Positions 26,950 to 36,227 are shown, numbered from the stretch's first letter. The stretch: DNA of 64,000 bases from Rhizobium sp. NXC14 (GCF_002117485.1 NZ_CP021032.1:682001-746000), one strand, 5' to 3'. The notes: generated from the letters alone by a model not told the origin. Numbers and translations: made by a program.

Positions 26950-27158
26950 ACGTTGTCGGAAATATTTTTTCCCACTTGTCGCACGGGCGGGATTGGCTAT
27001 TCTGCTCTCGCCCCCGCGCTACCCCAGCTTGGGGCGCTATACCTCATCCGGCGGCAGAGGCCGCTTCAAGCACGATATTGTCATTGATTGCAGGAGCCCC
27101 GGCTTCTACCCCGACGATTTTGCGCGTCGGCCGCGGGTATCCGCATGAGGAGGAAGAC

Positions 27159-28190
27159 ATGGATTATCGCAAGCTCGGTCCGAGCGGGACCGTCGTCACC
27201 GCCTATTGCCTCGGCACCATGACCTTTGGCGCGGAGGCCGACGAAGCGGCCTCGCACAAGCTGCTCGACGATTATTTCGCCTGGGGCGGCAATTTCATCG
27301 ACACCGCCGACGTCTACAGTGCCGGCAAGTCGGAAGAGATCATCGGCCGCTGGCTGAAGGCGCGCCCGACCGAGGCCCGCCAGGCGATCGTCGCCACCAA
27401 GGGGCGTTTTCCGATGGGCAACGGACCCAACGATATCGGCCTGTCGCGCCGGCATCTCGGCCAGGCGCTCGACGACTCGCTGCGCCGCCTCGGCCTCGAG
27501 CAGATCGACCTCTACCAGATGCATGCCTGGGACGCGCTGACGCCGATCGAAGAGACGCTGCGCTTCCTGGACGATGCGGTTTCATCAGGCAAGATCGGCT
27601 ATTACGGCTTCTCCAATTATGTCGGCTGGCATATCGCCAAGGCTTCGGAGATCGCCAAGGCGCGCGGTTATACGCGTCCGGTGACGCTGCAGCCGCAATA
27701 CAGCCTGTTGGCGCGCGACATCGAGCTCGAAATCGTCGCGGCCTGCCAGGATGCCGGCATGGGTCTCCTGCCGTGGTCGCCGCTCGGCGGCGGCTGGCTC
27801 ACCGGCAAGTACAAGCGGGACGAGATGCCGACCGGCGCCACCCGCCTTGGCGAGAACCCCAATCGCGGCAGCGAATCCTATGCGCCGCGCAACGCTCAGG
27901 AACGCACCTGGGCGATCATCGGCGCGGTCGAGGAGATCGCCAGAGCCCGCGGTGTCAGCATGGCGCAGGTGGCGCTCGCCTGGACGGCGGCGCAGCCGGC
28001 CGTGACCTCGGTCATCCTCGGCGCCCGCACCCCCGAACAGCTCGCCGACAATCTCGGCGCGATGAAGGTCGAACTCTCCAAGGAGGAGATGGCGAAGCTC
28101 AACGAGGTCAGCGCCCCGCAACCTCTGGACTATCCCTACGGCAAGGGCGGCATCAACCAGCGCCACCGCAAGATCGAAGGCGGCCGCTGA
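27159..28190 (+). CDS. Aldo/keto reductase
   Basis: The protein is 343 residues from the ATG at 27159, which follows GAGGAGGA; the open frame extends upstream but without a ribosome site. It shows the AKR pattern: NFIDTADVYSAGKSEEIIG (catalytic Asp and Tyr), LYQMHAWD, YYGFSNY and a C-terminal NADPH-binding VILGARTPEQLADNLGA. The length and sequence are of the YajO/AKR11-13-like group. The substrate is unknown. It ends at a convergent terminator shared with the LuxR gene. Confidence 0.88.
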   Translation: MDYRKLGPSGTVVTAYCLGTMTFGAEADEAASHKLLDDYFAWGGNFIDTADVYSAGKSEEIIGRWLKARPTEARQAIVATKGRFPMGNGPNDIGLSRRHLGQALDDSLRRLGLEQIDLYQMHAWDALTPIEETLRFLDDAVSSGKIGYYGFSNYVGWHIAKASEIAKARGYTRPVTLQPQYSLLARDIELEIVAACQDAGMGLLPWSPLGGGWLTGKYKRDEMPTGATRLGENPNRGSESYAPRNAQERTWAIIGAVEEIARARGVSMAQVALAWTAAQPAVTSVILGARTPEQLADNLGAMKVELSKEEMAKLNEVSAPQPLDYPYGKGGINQRHRKIEGGR

Positions 28191-28214
28191 GCCCTCCGGC
28201 CGCAACTGAACGAA

Positions 28215-28245
28215 GCCTGTCTGCTTCATGCCGAAGCGGACAGGC
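28215..28245. terminator. Convergent stem-loop between the aldo-keto reductase and luxR genes
   Basis: A 13-bp stem (28215-28227 / 28233-28245, one T-G wobble) with a 5-base loop sits midway in the 70-base convergent gap. It is a probable bidirectional terminator. Confidence 0.65.
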
Positions 28246-28260
28246 CGTCCGGGTCGAGGC

Positions 28261-29115
28261 TTATCGACTCGTGCTTTGGGCTGCTGGTCGGTCGCCCGTG
28301 CTGCCGATTGTCTTCAGGTAGATCGATAAAAGCTGCGTCTGCGAGGAGATGCCGAGCTTGCGGTAGACGTTGCGGCGATGGACCTTCACCGTGCCCGTCG
28401 AGATGTTGAGCCTGAGGCCGATCGATTCCGAGGAATGTCCCTGCAATACCAGATCGACGATCGCGGTTTCGCGGCTCGTCAACTTGAGGTCGCGCCAGAC
28501 AGTGTCGGCCGGCTGCAGCGCCTGCGCCGCCGCACCGCTTTTCCTCCCCTTTCGCAAGCCGGCATCGCGTTGCGCGTCGAAGCGGGCGCCGAGCCGCGGC
28601 CAGAAATGCCGGACAAGGCTCGCCACCAAAGGTTCGGCCTTTTTCAGAAGCGCGAATTCAGCCGGCGGAAACGGGCCGGTCTTTTCCCGGCGCATCAGCG
28701 ACAGCACGACGGTGATATCGTCGTCGAGTGTCACGAAGAAGCCGATCTCCTCGGCAAGTCCCGTCTGGACATAATAGCTCCGGTAATATTCGCTGGAGAA
28801 GAAGCGGTCGGGCGCCAGCTCGCGCATGCGGAAGACGCCCGGGCGGCGCGCGCGGGCGGTATGGTAAAATGGATCGAGCAGGTACGGACCAACCTGATAG
28901 AGGGTGACGAAAACGACGTTTTCCTCTGGATCGAAGGTGCTGTAGAGATCAATCGGCCGCTCCTTGCCGCGATAGGCAAAAACCACGACATAATCGAAGC
29001 GCACCAGAGCCGCCATCATCCGGCGGAACGTCTCACCAAACTCCGCATCCGCCATGGCGGGCTTTCCGACGGTGACGTCGAAAGCCTGAAACAGCGCCTC
29101 GAGATCAATGCTCAT
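28261..29115 (-). CDS. LuxR family transcriptional regulator
   Basis: The protein is 284 residues from the ATG at 29115, placed six bases after GGAGAGG. The C-terminal GerE-type HTH is clear (LTSRETAIVDLVLQGHSS, then GTVKVHRRNVYRKLGISSQ). The N-terminal 190 residues are not an autoinducer-binding domain that I recognise, nor a receiver domain, so it resembles the orphan LuxR regulators found next to amine and opine transport operons. It diverges from the ABC operon at 29309 and is its probable regulator. Confidence 0.87.
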   Translation of the reverse strand: MSIDLEALFQAFDVTVGKPAMADAEFGETFRRMMAALVRFDYVVVFAYRGKERPIDLYSTFDPEENVVFVTLYQVGPYLLDPFYHTARARRPGVFRMRELAPDRFFSSEYYRSYYVQTGLAEEIGFFVTLDDDITVVLSLMRREKTGPFPPAEFALLKKAEPLVASLVRHFWPRLGARFDAQRDAGLRKGRKSGAAAQALQPADTVWRDLKLTSRETAIVDLVLQGHSSESIGLRLNISTGTVKVHRRNVYRKLGISSQTQLLSIYLKTIGSTGDRPAAQSTSR

Positions 29116-29308
29116 CGATAGCCTCTCCAAACCGTCTCAGCAGGAATACGCTAAGTTTCATATACACCTTCCACGAAGAGATGTGAGGCAGAATACCTCT
29201 TTCGGGGTATATACCGCGCCGACGGCCCTGGCTTACTGTTTCCCCAACGACGGTGGCAAAAAGGCAGCGCTAGACTGCCCATACCAACCAACCGCAGGGA
29301 ACAGACGC

Positions 29309-30418
29309 GTGGCATCCGCTTCGACGAACGATATCGAATTCCGTTCGGTCACCAAGAATTATGGCGCGGTGACCGCCGTGACCGACATAAATCTGAATGT
29401 ACCGAAGGGGGCTTTTCTCGCTCTGCTCGGCCCTTCCGGCTGCGGCAAGACCACGTGTCTGCGCATGATCGGCGGCTTTGAGCAGCCGAGCGAGGGCGCC
29501 GTGCTGATCGACGGGCGGGAGATGAACGGCGTTCCGGCCTATCGTCGCCCCGTCAACATGGTCTTCCAGCATTATGCCCTGTTTCCGCATTTCAACGTGG
29601 AACAGAACGTCGCCTATGGCTTGCGGCAGATGCGGCCAAGGATTGCGGCGGCCGAGATCAATCGCCGCGCGGCAGAAGCGCTCGAGATGGTGCGGCTTGG
29701 CGGTTTCGCCAAGCGGCGCATCCACGAGATGTCCGGCGGCCAGCAGCAGCGGGTGGCCTTGGCGCGCGCGATCGTCAACCGGCCTTCGGTGCTGCTGCTT
29801 GACGAGCCGCTGGCCGCGCTCGACAAGAAGCTGCGCTCGGCCATGCAGATCGAATTGCAGACGTTGCAGCGCGAGCTCGGCATCACCTTCGTGCTCGTCA
29901 CCCACGATCAGGAAGAAGCGCTGTCGATGGCGGACGTCGTCTGCGTCATGAGCGCTGGGCGCATTCGTCAGCTCGGTACGCCGCAAGAGGTCTACGACCG
30001 CCCGGCCGATCTTTTCGTCGCCGATTTCGTCGGCAAGACCAACCGGATCGGTGCGACGATGGAAACCGGTGGCACGACGCTGCGCCTTGGCGACGGTTCG
30101 GCGCTTGCAGCCATTGCCCGCCCTGGCCTTGCGACGGGCGACGTGATCGTTGCGATCCGTCCCGAGGCGATCCGGCTGACGCGGGCTGCGGTCGGCAGCA
30201 CGTCCTTTGCCGGCACGGTCACGCACCGCATCTTCCTCGGCTCCTCGGCCGAATATGCCGTCACTGTTCCGGGTCTCGGCGATTTCCTCGTCACCGCCGA
30301 CCGGCGCAGCATGAATGAGAGCGATCTGGTCGAGCCAGGTGAAGCGGTTTTCCTCGGCTTCGATCCCGATATGGCCCACGTTTTTCCAGGCGAGGTTTCT
30401 TCACCCCAAGTTTCATAA
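29309..30418 (+). CDS. Spermidine/putrescine-type ABC transporter ATPase (PotA-like)
   Basis: The protein is 369 residues from a GTG that follows AGGGA. Walker A (GPSGCGKTT), Q-loop, signature (SGGQQQRVALARA), Walker B (LLLDEPLAALD) and H-loop (VTHDQEEALSMAD) are intact, with a C-terminal TOBE-type domain. It belongs to the PotA/PotG group and is the first gene of a potA-D-B-C-like operon. It energises uptake through the two permeases at 31.7-33.4 kb. Confidence 0.9.
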   Translation: MASASTNDIEFRSVTKNYGAVTAVTDINLNVPKGAFLALLGPSGCGKTTCLRMIGGFEQPSEGAVLIDGREMNGVPAYRRPVNMVFQHYALFPHFNVEQNVAYGLRQMRPRIAAAEINRRAAEALEMVRLGGFAKRRIHEMSGGQQQRVALARAIVNRPSVLLLDEPLAALDKKLRSAMQIELQTLQRELGITFVLVTHDQEEALSMADVVCVMSAGRIRQLGTPQEVYDRPADLFVADFVGKTNRIGATMETGGTTLRLGDGSALAAIARPGLATGDVIVAIRPEAIRLTRAAVGSTSFAGTVTHRIFLGSSAEYAVTVPGLGDFLVTADRRSMNESDLVEPGEAVFLGFDPDMAHVFPGEVSSPQVS

Positions 30419-30455
30419 GCATCGAATGCATAAACCAGAACAAGGGAACAGCATC

Positions 30456-31616
30456 ATGAGCAAGGACTACAAGGATCATCTGCCTATTACGCCTGAAGGC
30501 TTCATGGACGAGTTCATGCGCCTGAAGCGCGGCTCCGTCAGCCGCCGCCACTTCCTCGGCGTCACCGGCCTCGGGCTTGCGACCGCCGTGCTGTCGCGTT
30601 TCCCCGGTGCCCTGTCGACGCCCGCCTACGCCGAGGACCTCGGTACCCAGATGTCGATCGCCACCTGGCCGAACTACCATGACCCTGCGACCTTCGAGAA
30701 TTTCAAGGCGGCGACTGGCGTTGCCGTGGAGGTCAACGTCTTCGGCTCCAATGAGGAAATGCTGGCCAAGCTCCAGGCGGGCGCCTCCGGCTGGTCACTC
30801 TTCGTGCCGACCAACTACACGATCTCCACCTACCACAAGCTCGGCCTGATCGACGAACTCGATCTCTCCAAGATACCGAATTTCAGCCAAGCGACGGAAA
30901 ATCCGCGCTTCACCAAGGAAGGCATGATCGACGGCAAGACCTATGCCGTGCCGAAGAACTGGGGTACGACCGGGTTCTCGGTCAATACCGCGAAGATCAA
31001 GACCAAGCTTTCGAGCTGGAAGGACTTCTTTGACATCGCCCAGACGGAAGCCGACGGCCGCGCCATGGTGCACGACTATCAGTTGACGACGATCGGCAGC
31101 GCGCTGGTGTCGCTCGGCTACGATTTCAATTCGATCAAGGCGGACGAACTCGCCAAGGCCGAGGAACTGCTGATCAAAGTCAAACCGCACCTTTTCGCCA
31201 TCAACAGCGACTACCAACCGGCCATGCGCGCCACCGACGCCTGGCTCACCATGTGCTGGACCAATGACGGGGCGCAGCTCAACCGTGACGTTCCGGAGAT
31301 CGCCTATGTGCTTGGCACCGACGGCGGCGAGATCTGGACCGACTATTACGCCATCCCGAAGGACGCGCCGAACAAGGCGGCGGGTTACGCGCTGCTCAAC
31401 TACCTCATGGATCCGGCCAATGCCGTCAAGGAGCACGTCGCCAATGGCGCACCGACGACCGACAGCCGGGTCATCGCGCTGCTGCCGAAGGAGATCACGG
31501 CGAACAAGATCGTCTATCCGGATGAGGCTTCATTGACGCCGCTGGAATTCGGGGCGGCGGTTACATTGACCGATCCCGGCCGGGCGGAGCTGATGGCGCG
31601 TTTCAAGTCGGCTTGA
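30456..31616 (+). CDS. Twin-arginine-exported substrate-binding protein (PotD-like)
   Basis: The protein is 386 residues from the ATG at 30456. A Tat-type signal is seen near residue 28 (VSRRHFLGVTGLGLATAVLS, cleavage after a TPAYA-like site). The mature part matches PotD/PotF binding proteins (SIATWPNYHDPATFENF, YAVPKNWGTTGFSVNT, IPKDAPNKAAGYALLNYLMD). It delivers a polyamine-like or other cationic ligand to the permeases. A hairpin follows the gene inside the operon. Confidence 0.9.
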   Translation: MSKDYKDHLPITPEGFMDEFMRLKRGSVSRRHFLGVTGLGLATAVLSRFPGALSTPAYAEDLGTQMSIATWPNYHDPATFENFKAATGVAVEVNVFGSNEEMLAKLQAGASGWSLFVPTNYTISTYHKLGLIDELDLSKIPNFSQATENPRFTKEGMIDGKTYAVPKNWGTTGFSVNTAKIKTKLSSWKDFFDIAQTEADGRAMVHDYQLTTIGSALVSLGYDFNSIKADELAKAEELLIKVKPHLFAINSDYQPAMRATDAWLTMCWTNDGAQLNRDVPEIAYVLGTDGGEIWTDYYAIPKDAPNKAAGYALLNYLMDPANAVKEHVANGAPTTDSRVIALLPKEITANKIVYPDEASLTPLEFGAAVTLTDPGRAELMARFKSA

Positions 31617-31631
31617 TCGCCGTTCCCAACT

Positions 31632-31662
31632 CCGGCCCCGCCGCCTTGGCGCGAGGGGCCGG
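31632..31662 (+). other. Intra-operon hairpin after the binding-protein gene
   Basis: A perfect 8-bp outer stem (CCGGCCCC / GGGGCCGG) with further pairing inside lies between the binding-protein and permease genes. Such structures commonly protect the upstream mRNA and lower expression of the permeases; that role is inferred. Confidence 0.5.
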
Positions 31663-31698
31663 TCTCGTGCCTAGAATCGTCGGATAAAGAACCTTTCG

Positions 31699-32565
31699 AT
31701 GCCTTTTGCTCCTGAAACCAATCGGCGCCTTGTCACCGCGGCTCTTGTCGGTCCGGCCAGCATCTGGCTGTTCGTGTTCCTGGTGCTGCCCTTCATCGCC
31801 ATCATCGTCTTTGCCTTCGGCGAGCGGGCGCCCGAAGGTGGTTATCAGGCGGCTTTTACCTTTGCGCAATTTGCCAATCTTGGTTCGCGCGCCGCAGCCT
31901 TCAAGAACACGCTGATCCTTGCGCCGATCGGCGCCTTCGCCTGCCTGCTCGTCGCCTATCCGGTTGCTTATTACCTCGCCGTCAAGGCGAGCGCCAAATA
32001 CCGGCTGCTGCTGGTCTCCCTCGTCGTCGTGCCCTTCTGGACGAGCCTTCTCGTGCGCACCTACGCCTGGATGTACATCTTGGGCGCCCGCGGCATTCCG
32101 CATCTCCTGGAGATGGTCGGCATCGAAAATGTCAGGCTGCTGAACACACCGGGCGCCGTGCTGCTAGGCATCGTCTACGGCTACCTGCCGCTGATGATCA
32201 TGCCGGTCTATGTGAGCCTCGAAAAGCTCGACCGCCGCCTTCTGGAGGCCTCCGCCGATCTCGGCGCGCGGCCGCTTTCGACCTTTTTCGGCATCACGCT
32301 GCCGCTGTCGCTTCCCGGCGTGATGACCGGCATCGCCCTCGTTACCATCCTGCTGCTCGGCGAATATCTGATCCCGCAGTTGCTTGGCGGCGGCAAAGTC
32401 TTCTTCATCGGCAATGCGCTGGTCGATCTCTTCCTGCAGTCGCGCAACTGGCCGTTCGGCTCTGCGATCGCCGTCACTCTCGTCGTTGTCGTCGTCATCG
32501 TGCTGTTGATTGCCATGCGCATCGCCTGGCGCGTTGCCGGTACGCGCCAAGTGGATCTCGTCTGA
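31699..32565 (+). CDS. ABC transporter permease (PotB-like)
   Basis: The 288-residue protein has six predicted helices and the EAA loop (LEASADLGARPLSTFFGITLPLSLPG) that docks to the ATPase. FWTSLLVRTYAWM is typical of PotB-type permeases. Its stop overlaps the next start by one base, showing coupling to the second permease. Confidence 0.9.
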   Translation: MPFAPETNRRLVTAALVGPASIWLFVFLVLPFIAIIVFAFGERAPEGGYQAAFTFAQFANLGSRAAAFKNTLILAPIGAFACLLVAYPVAYYLAVKASAKYRLLLVSLVVVPFWTSLLVRTYAWMYILGARGIPHLLEMVGIENVRLLNTPGAVLLGIVYGYLPLMIMPVYVSLEKLDRRLLEASADLGARPLSTFFGITLPLSLPGVMTGIALVTILLLGEYLIPQLLGGGKVFFIGNALVDLFLQSRNWPFGSAIAVTLVVVVVIVLLIAMRIAWRVAGTRQVDLV

Positions 32566-33374
32566 TGCGCGCGCTGGTCACCGCAGTCTACCTGTTCCTC
32601 TATACGCCGATCGCGCTTGTCGTGCTGTTCTCCTTTAATGCCGGCCGCAATGCCAGCGATTTCACCGGCTTCTCGACTCAATGGTATGGCAAGGCGCTTG
32701 CCAACACCTTCCTGATGGAAGCGCTGCAGAACAGCCTGGCCATCGCCTTTACCAGTGCCGGGCTGGCGGCCATTTTCGGCACAATGGCGGCGATCGGCAT
32801 GGAGCGGCTCGGCGCCCGGGCGCGAGCGGTCTTCGACGGGCTGTTCGCTGCGGCGATCGTCGTTCCCGGCGTCGTTATCGGCATTGCGACCCTGGTGGCG
32901 CTGGTCGAGGTCTTCGGCTTCGTCAATCCGCTGATTGCCGCCGTATGGCCAGGCGAACAGGCGCCGAAGCTATCACTCGGCTATGGCTCGATCATCGCCG
33001 CCCACGGCCTCTTCACCATGGCGCTGGTGACAATGATCGTCAAAGCACGCATCGCCAGCCTCGGCCGTGACATCGTCGAAGCGTCGAGCGATCTCTACGC
33101 CACGCCATTGACCACTTTTCGCCAGATTGTGCTGCCGCAGATCCTGCCGTCAATCCTGGCCGGTTTTCTGCTCGCCTTCACCTTCTCCTTTGACGATTTC
33201 ATCATCGCCTTTTTCGTCGCAGGCTCGAACACGACACTGCCGATTTATGTCTTCGCCTCGATCCGTCGTGGCGTGACGCCGGAGATCAACGCCATCGCCA
33301 CGATGGTGCTTGTCGCATCGCTGGGACTAATCCTCATCGCGCGCTTTCTGATGCGCGAGAAAACAACAAACTGA
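32565..33374 (+). CDS. ABC transporter permease (PotC-like)
   Basis: The 269-residue protein has six helices and the EAA loop (VEASSDLYATPLTTFRQIVLPQILPSIL). TFSFDDFIIAFFVAGSNTTLPIYVF is a PotC signature. It pairs with the upstream permease to form the membrane channel. It is followed after 13 bases by an SDR gene in the same operon. Confidence 0.9.
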   Translation: MRALVTAVYLFLYTPIALVVLFSFNAGRNASDFTGFSTQWYGKALANTFLMEALQNSLAIAFTSAGLAAIFGTMAAIGMERLGARARAVFDGLFAAAIVVPGVVIGIATLVALVEVFGFVNPLIAAVWPGEQAPKLSLGYGSIIAAHGLFTMALVTMIVKARIASLGRDIVEASSDLYATPLTTFRQIVLPQILPSILAGFLLAFTFSFDDFIIAFFVAGSNTTLPIYVFASIRRGVTPEINAIATMVLVASLGLILIARFLMREKTTN

Positions 33375-33387
33375 ACGGGAAACACCA

Positions 33388-34149
33388 ATGATTCTTGAAA
33401 ATCGCGTCGCGATCGTCACCGGAGCGGGCTCGGGCATCGGCCAGGCCGGCGCGCAGATCATGGCAGGAGAAGGTGCTTTCGTCGTCGTGGCCGACCTGAA
33501 TGCCGCCAGTGCCGCCGAAACCGTCCGCCGGATTGAGGCCGCCGGCGGCAGGGCTGAGTGCCTTGTTCTCGACGTCACCGACGACACGGCACTCGAAGCC
33601 GGCATCGCTGCGGTCGCCGAACGTCACGGCCGGATAGACATCCTCCACAATCACGCCGGCGCACAGGTGGCGGGCGATCTGGAGCAGGTCGCTGTCGAGG
33701 GTTTCGACAGGTCCTGGACCCTGAATGTCCGAGCGCATTTCATGGCGGCTCGCTTCGTCATGCCGCTGATGAAGAAGGCGGGCCGCGGCGTCATCCTCAA
33801 CACCTCTTCCTCGTCGGGCGTACTCTACGATCGCGAGATGATTGCCTATACGACGACGAAACATGCGGTCATCGCGATGACCCGGCAGATGGCCGGCGAC
33901 TACGCCAGGTTCGGCATCCGCGTCAACGCGCTCTGCCCGGGCTGGGTGGATACGCCGTTCAACGAACCCTTCATCGCCCAGATGGGCGGCCGCGGCGCGA
34001 TCGAGGCCTATGTCGCCGAGAAGGTGCCGCTCGGACGCTGGGCTGATGTCTCCGAAATCGCCGAGCCCATTCTCTTCCTGGTCTCGGACCGCTCGTCCTA
34101 CATGACCGGGCAGATTCTCGTCGTCGACGGCGGCGAGACCATTGTCTGA
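33388..34149 (+). CDS. SDR family oxidoreductase at the end of the ABC operon
   Basis: A 253-residue classical SDR with IVTGAGSGIGQAGA, NHAGAQ in place of the usual NNAG, the catalytic Ser in NTSSSSGVLY and YTTTK. It probably acts on the imported compound or a derivative. The ATG is preceded by an ACGGGAAA ribosome site 13 bases after the permease stop. The substrate is not identifiable. Confidence 0.85.
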   Translation: MILENRVAIVTGAGSGIGQAGAQIMAGEGAFVVVADLNAASAAETVRRIEAAGGRAECLVLDVTDDTALEAGIAAVAERHGRIDILHNHAGAQVAGDLEQVAVEGFDRSWTLNVRAHFMAARFVMPLMKKAGRGVILNTSSSSGVLYDREMIAYTTTKHAVIAMTRQMAGDYARFGIRVNALCPGWVDTPFNEPFIAQMGGRGAIEAYVAEKVPLGRWADVSEIAEPILFLVSDRSSYMTGQILVVDGGETIV

Positions 34150-34226
34150 CGGTGGTGGAATGGGTTTGCCCCTAGGTCGGATCGGCTGACCCTCATCGGA
34201 TCAAATCAAAGAATCAGCGTATGAAA

Positions 34227-34252
34227 AAGCCGCCATGTTTCCATGGCGGCTT
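34227..34252 (-). terminator. Rho-independent terminator of the APC permease gene
   Basis: A perfect 11-bp stem (AAGCCGCCATG / CATGGCGGCTT) with a 4-base loop is followed on the minus strand by TTT. It lies 28 bases after the permease stop and may also stop transcription coming from the SDR side. Confidence 0.85.
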
Positions 34253-34279
34253 GGTGGCTTTTCTGCTTGGGAGGCGATT

Positions 34280-36064
34280 TTAAGCCGGAAGCTGAAAGAA
34301 CCAATTGGCGAAAAGGACGATTGCCAGGCCGCCTACAAGTGCGAGATAGGGCAGCATGCCGGCTTTCCTGACGCCGAGATCCTGGCCGATGAGGCCGAGA
34401 TCCTCCATCGCGCCTGCCGGGAACTTGCCGCCGTCGCGGACATAGTGGCGATAGGCGAAGACCGGCAGGATCAGGGCGGCGAAGATGAAGCCGACCCAGA
34501 GCGCATTGGAGTAACCCCAGACCTTGGCGCCGGCGCCGAGGAAGAGCGCGTTGACAAAGGCGAGCACGGTGTTGAGGCCGATCAGCCAGCTCGGCGCCTT
34601 CCAAGGGCGTTCGATATGGCCGGAATCTATCCGGTGGATCCAGCCGGAATTCAAGTTCAGGAAGTTGAAGATGATGTAGCCGACATTCGAGACGGCAAGC
34701 ACGAAGAAATAGCCGCCGGCATCCGAAGCGATCGCCAGGAGGAAGAGGTTAAAGGCGAAGTCGGTCCACATGGCCCGCGTCGGGGCTCCGTGCTCGTTGG
34801 CATGGTCGAGATATTTCGGCAGCCAGCCGTCCTTCGAGCCCTGGTAGAGCGTGCGCGAGGAACCGGCCATCGCCGTCATGATGGCGAGGAAGAGCGCCAA
34901 GATCATGAGGACGACGAGCAATTGGGTGATGACCCGGCCCGCGCCGATCAGGCCGCCGAGCGCTTCGGCAACGCCCGTGCCGTCGACGATGCCCGGGGCG
35001 AGCATACCGGCATGGCCGAGAACGCCCTGGAAGGCGAAGGGTACCAGGAAGAAGAACAGGCAGCAGGCAAGGCCGGAATAGAAGATCGCCTTGAATGTGT
35101 CGGTCTTCGGGTTCTTCAGTTCCCGGGTGTAGCAGACCGCCGTCTCGAAGCCGTAGGTCGACCAGGCGGCGATGTAGAGACCCCCGAGGAAGAGCGTCCA
35201 GCCGCCGTTGCTCCAGGTGCCGTCGGAGGCAGTATAGGCGGCCGTCGGCGGCAACAGGCCGGTGACGTTGGCGGCGACGACCTGGCCGCTGATGATCGGG
35301 TAGAGGCCGATGATCAGCAGCGGCACCAGCACGATGATCGCCAGCCACTTCTGCACGCTTGCGGTTTCCGAGATGCCGCGATGCTGGATCGCGAAGATGA
35401 TCAGCATCAGGATGCCGCCGATGAAGAAGGTGGCGTTGATGTTGGCGGTGGCGAGGTATGGAATGCTGAAGCTTGCGAGCGACCAACTGCGGATCGCCGG
35501 CGTAAGCGCCGCGACGCCGTCGGCGCCGAGCAGCGCCTTGACGGCATCATCAGGCGTCGTGCCGGCATGGGCTGCAATATATTCGGCGACGCGGGGGCTG
35601 TCGGCCGCAACGGAAGCGGCATGCGCGGCGATCCAGTCGAGGACCATTTGCGAATCGGCTGCGGGAATCGGGAAAAATGCATTGAGAATATAACCGGCGG
35701 CGATGGCGCAGCCGAGCGAAAGCACCGGCGACCAGGCAAACCAGTTGCACCAGACCGACAGGGGCGCGATGAATTTTGAATAGCGCAGCCAGGCGGTGGC
35801 GCCGTAGACGGAGGCTCCGCCGGATTTGTTGCCGAACATGCCGGCGATCTCGGCATAGGTGAAGGATTGCAGGAAACCTATCACCATCGAGATGATCCAG
35901 ACGACGAAGGCGAGCTTGCCCGTCGTGCCTGCGATGCCGCCAATGGAGAAGAGAACGAGAGGCGGCACGCCCGCAGCCACCCAGAATGCGCCCTTCCAGT
36001 CCAGTGCGCGTATAAGCTTACCTTCGGTGCCGGATGCAATTCCGGCCTCCACAATATCTGTCAT
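34280..36064 (-). CDS. APC superfamily amino acid/amine permease
   Basis: The 594-residue integral membrane protein has about 12 hydrophobic helices. The first helices read PPLVLFSIGGIAGTTGKLAF and SFTYAEIAGMFGNKSGGASVYG, the conserved APC substrate-site region. An insertion of about 70 residues between the third and fourth helices (around residues 135-205) is rich in Ala, Asp and Pro and presumably periplasmic. The gene is divergent from the trimethylamine-oxide demethylase gene. No TmoXWV-type ABC importer is present, so import of a methylated amine is a reasonable guess but unproven. Confidence 0.85.
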   Translation of the reverse strand: MTDIVEAGIASGTEGKLIRALDWKGAFWVAAGVPPLVLFSIGGIAGTTGKLAFVVWIISMVIGFLQSFTYAEIAGMFGNKSGGASVYGATAWLRYSKFIAPLSVWCNWFAWSPVLSLGCAIAAGYILNAFFPIPAADSQMVLDWIAAHAASVAADSPRVAEYIAAHAGTTPDDAVKALLGADGVAALTPAIRSWSLASFSIPYLATANINATFFIGGILMLIIFAIQHRGISETASVQKWLAIIVLVPLLIIGLYPIISGQVVAANVTGLLPPTAAYTASDGTWSNGGWTLFLGGLYIAAWSTYGFETAVCYTRELKNPKTDTFKAIFYSGLACCLFFFLVPFAFQGVLGHAGMLAPGIVDGTGVAEALGGLIGAGRVITQLLVVLMILALFLAIMTAMAGSSRTLYQGSKDGWLPKYLDHANEHGAPTRAMWTDFAFNLFLLAIASDAGGYFFVLAVSNVGYIIFNFLNLNSGWIHRIDSGHIERPWKAPSWLIGLNTVLAFVNALFLGAGAKVWGYSNALWVGFIFAALILPVFAYRHYVRDGGKFPAGAMEDLGLIGQDLGVRKAGMLPYLALVGGLAIVLFANWFFQLPA

Positions 36065-36093
36065 CGGTGAAATTCCCCATTCGATTGTTCCGG

Positions 36094-36138
36094 ACGTATC
36101 TCTGTACGTCTCCCTGAACGTGTCTCCCTGACCGTCTC
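36094..36138. repeat. Short imperfect tandem repeats ACGTxTCyCTGA
   Basis: Four consecutive units follow each other: 36094-36105, 36106-36117, 36118-36131 and a partial copy at 36132-36138, with core ACGT(C/G)TCCCTGA. They lie 30-74 bases upstream of the permease start, in its promoter or leader. Direct repeats at about 12-13 bp spacing could be regulator sites or simple sequence expansion. Confidence 0.6.
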
Positions 36139-36210
36139 AAGCCCGCTCGGATGATTTTGGTGATCCGCGCTCCCGACGGACCCTCCGAGTCTGAACTCTT
36201 GATGCATAGT

Positions 36211-36227
36211 GAAGATATTTTCTTTTT
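36211..36227. promoter_or_regulatory. AT-rich site resembling the pathway motif
   Basis: GAAGATATTTTCTTTTT is framed by AGTGA and TCACT arms (36208-36240) in the gap between the permease and tdm genes. It resembles GGAATAA-N-TTTTCTTC sites near mgsA and the XRE gene (about 11 of 16 positions). Assignment is tentative. Confidence 0.3.

Noticed and set aside
34235..35779. Plus-strand frame of 514 codons
   Set aside because: The product is a highly charged Asp/Glu/Arg-rich chain antisense to the APC permease, a typical mirror of hydrophobic codons.
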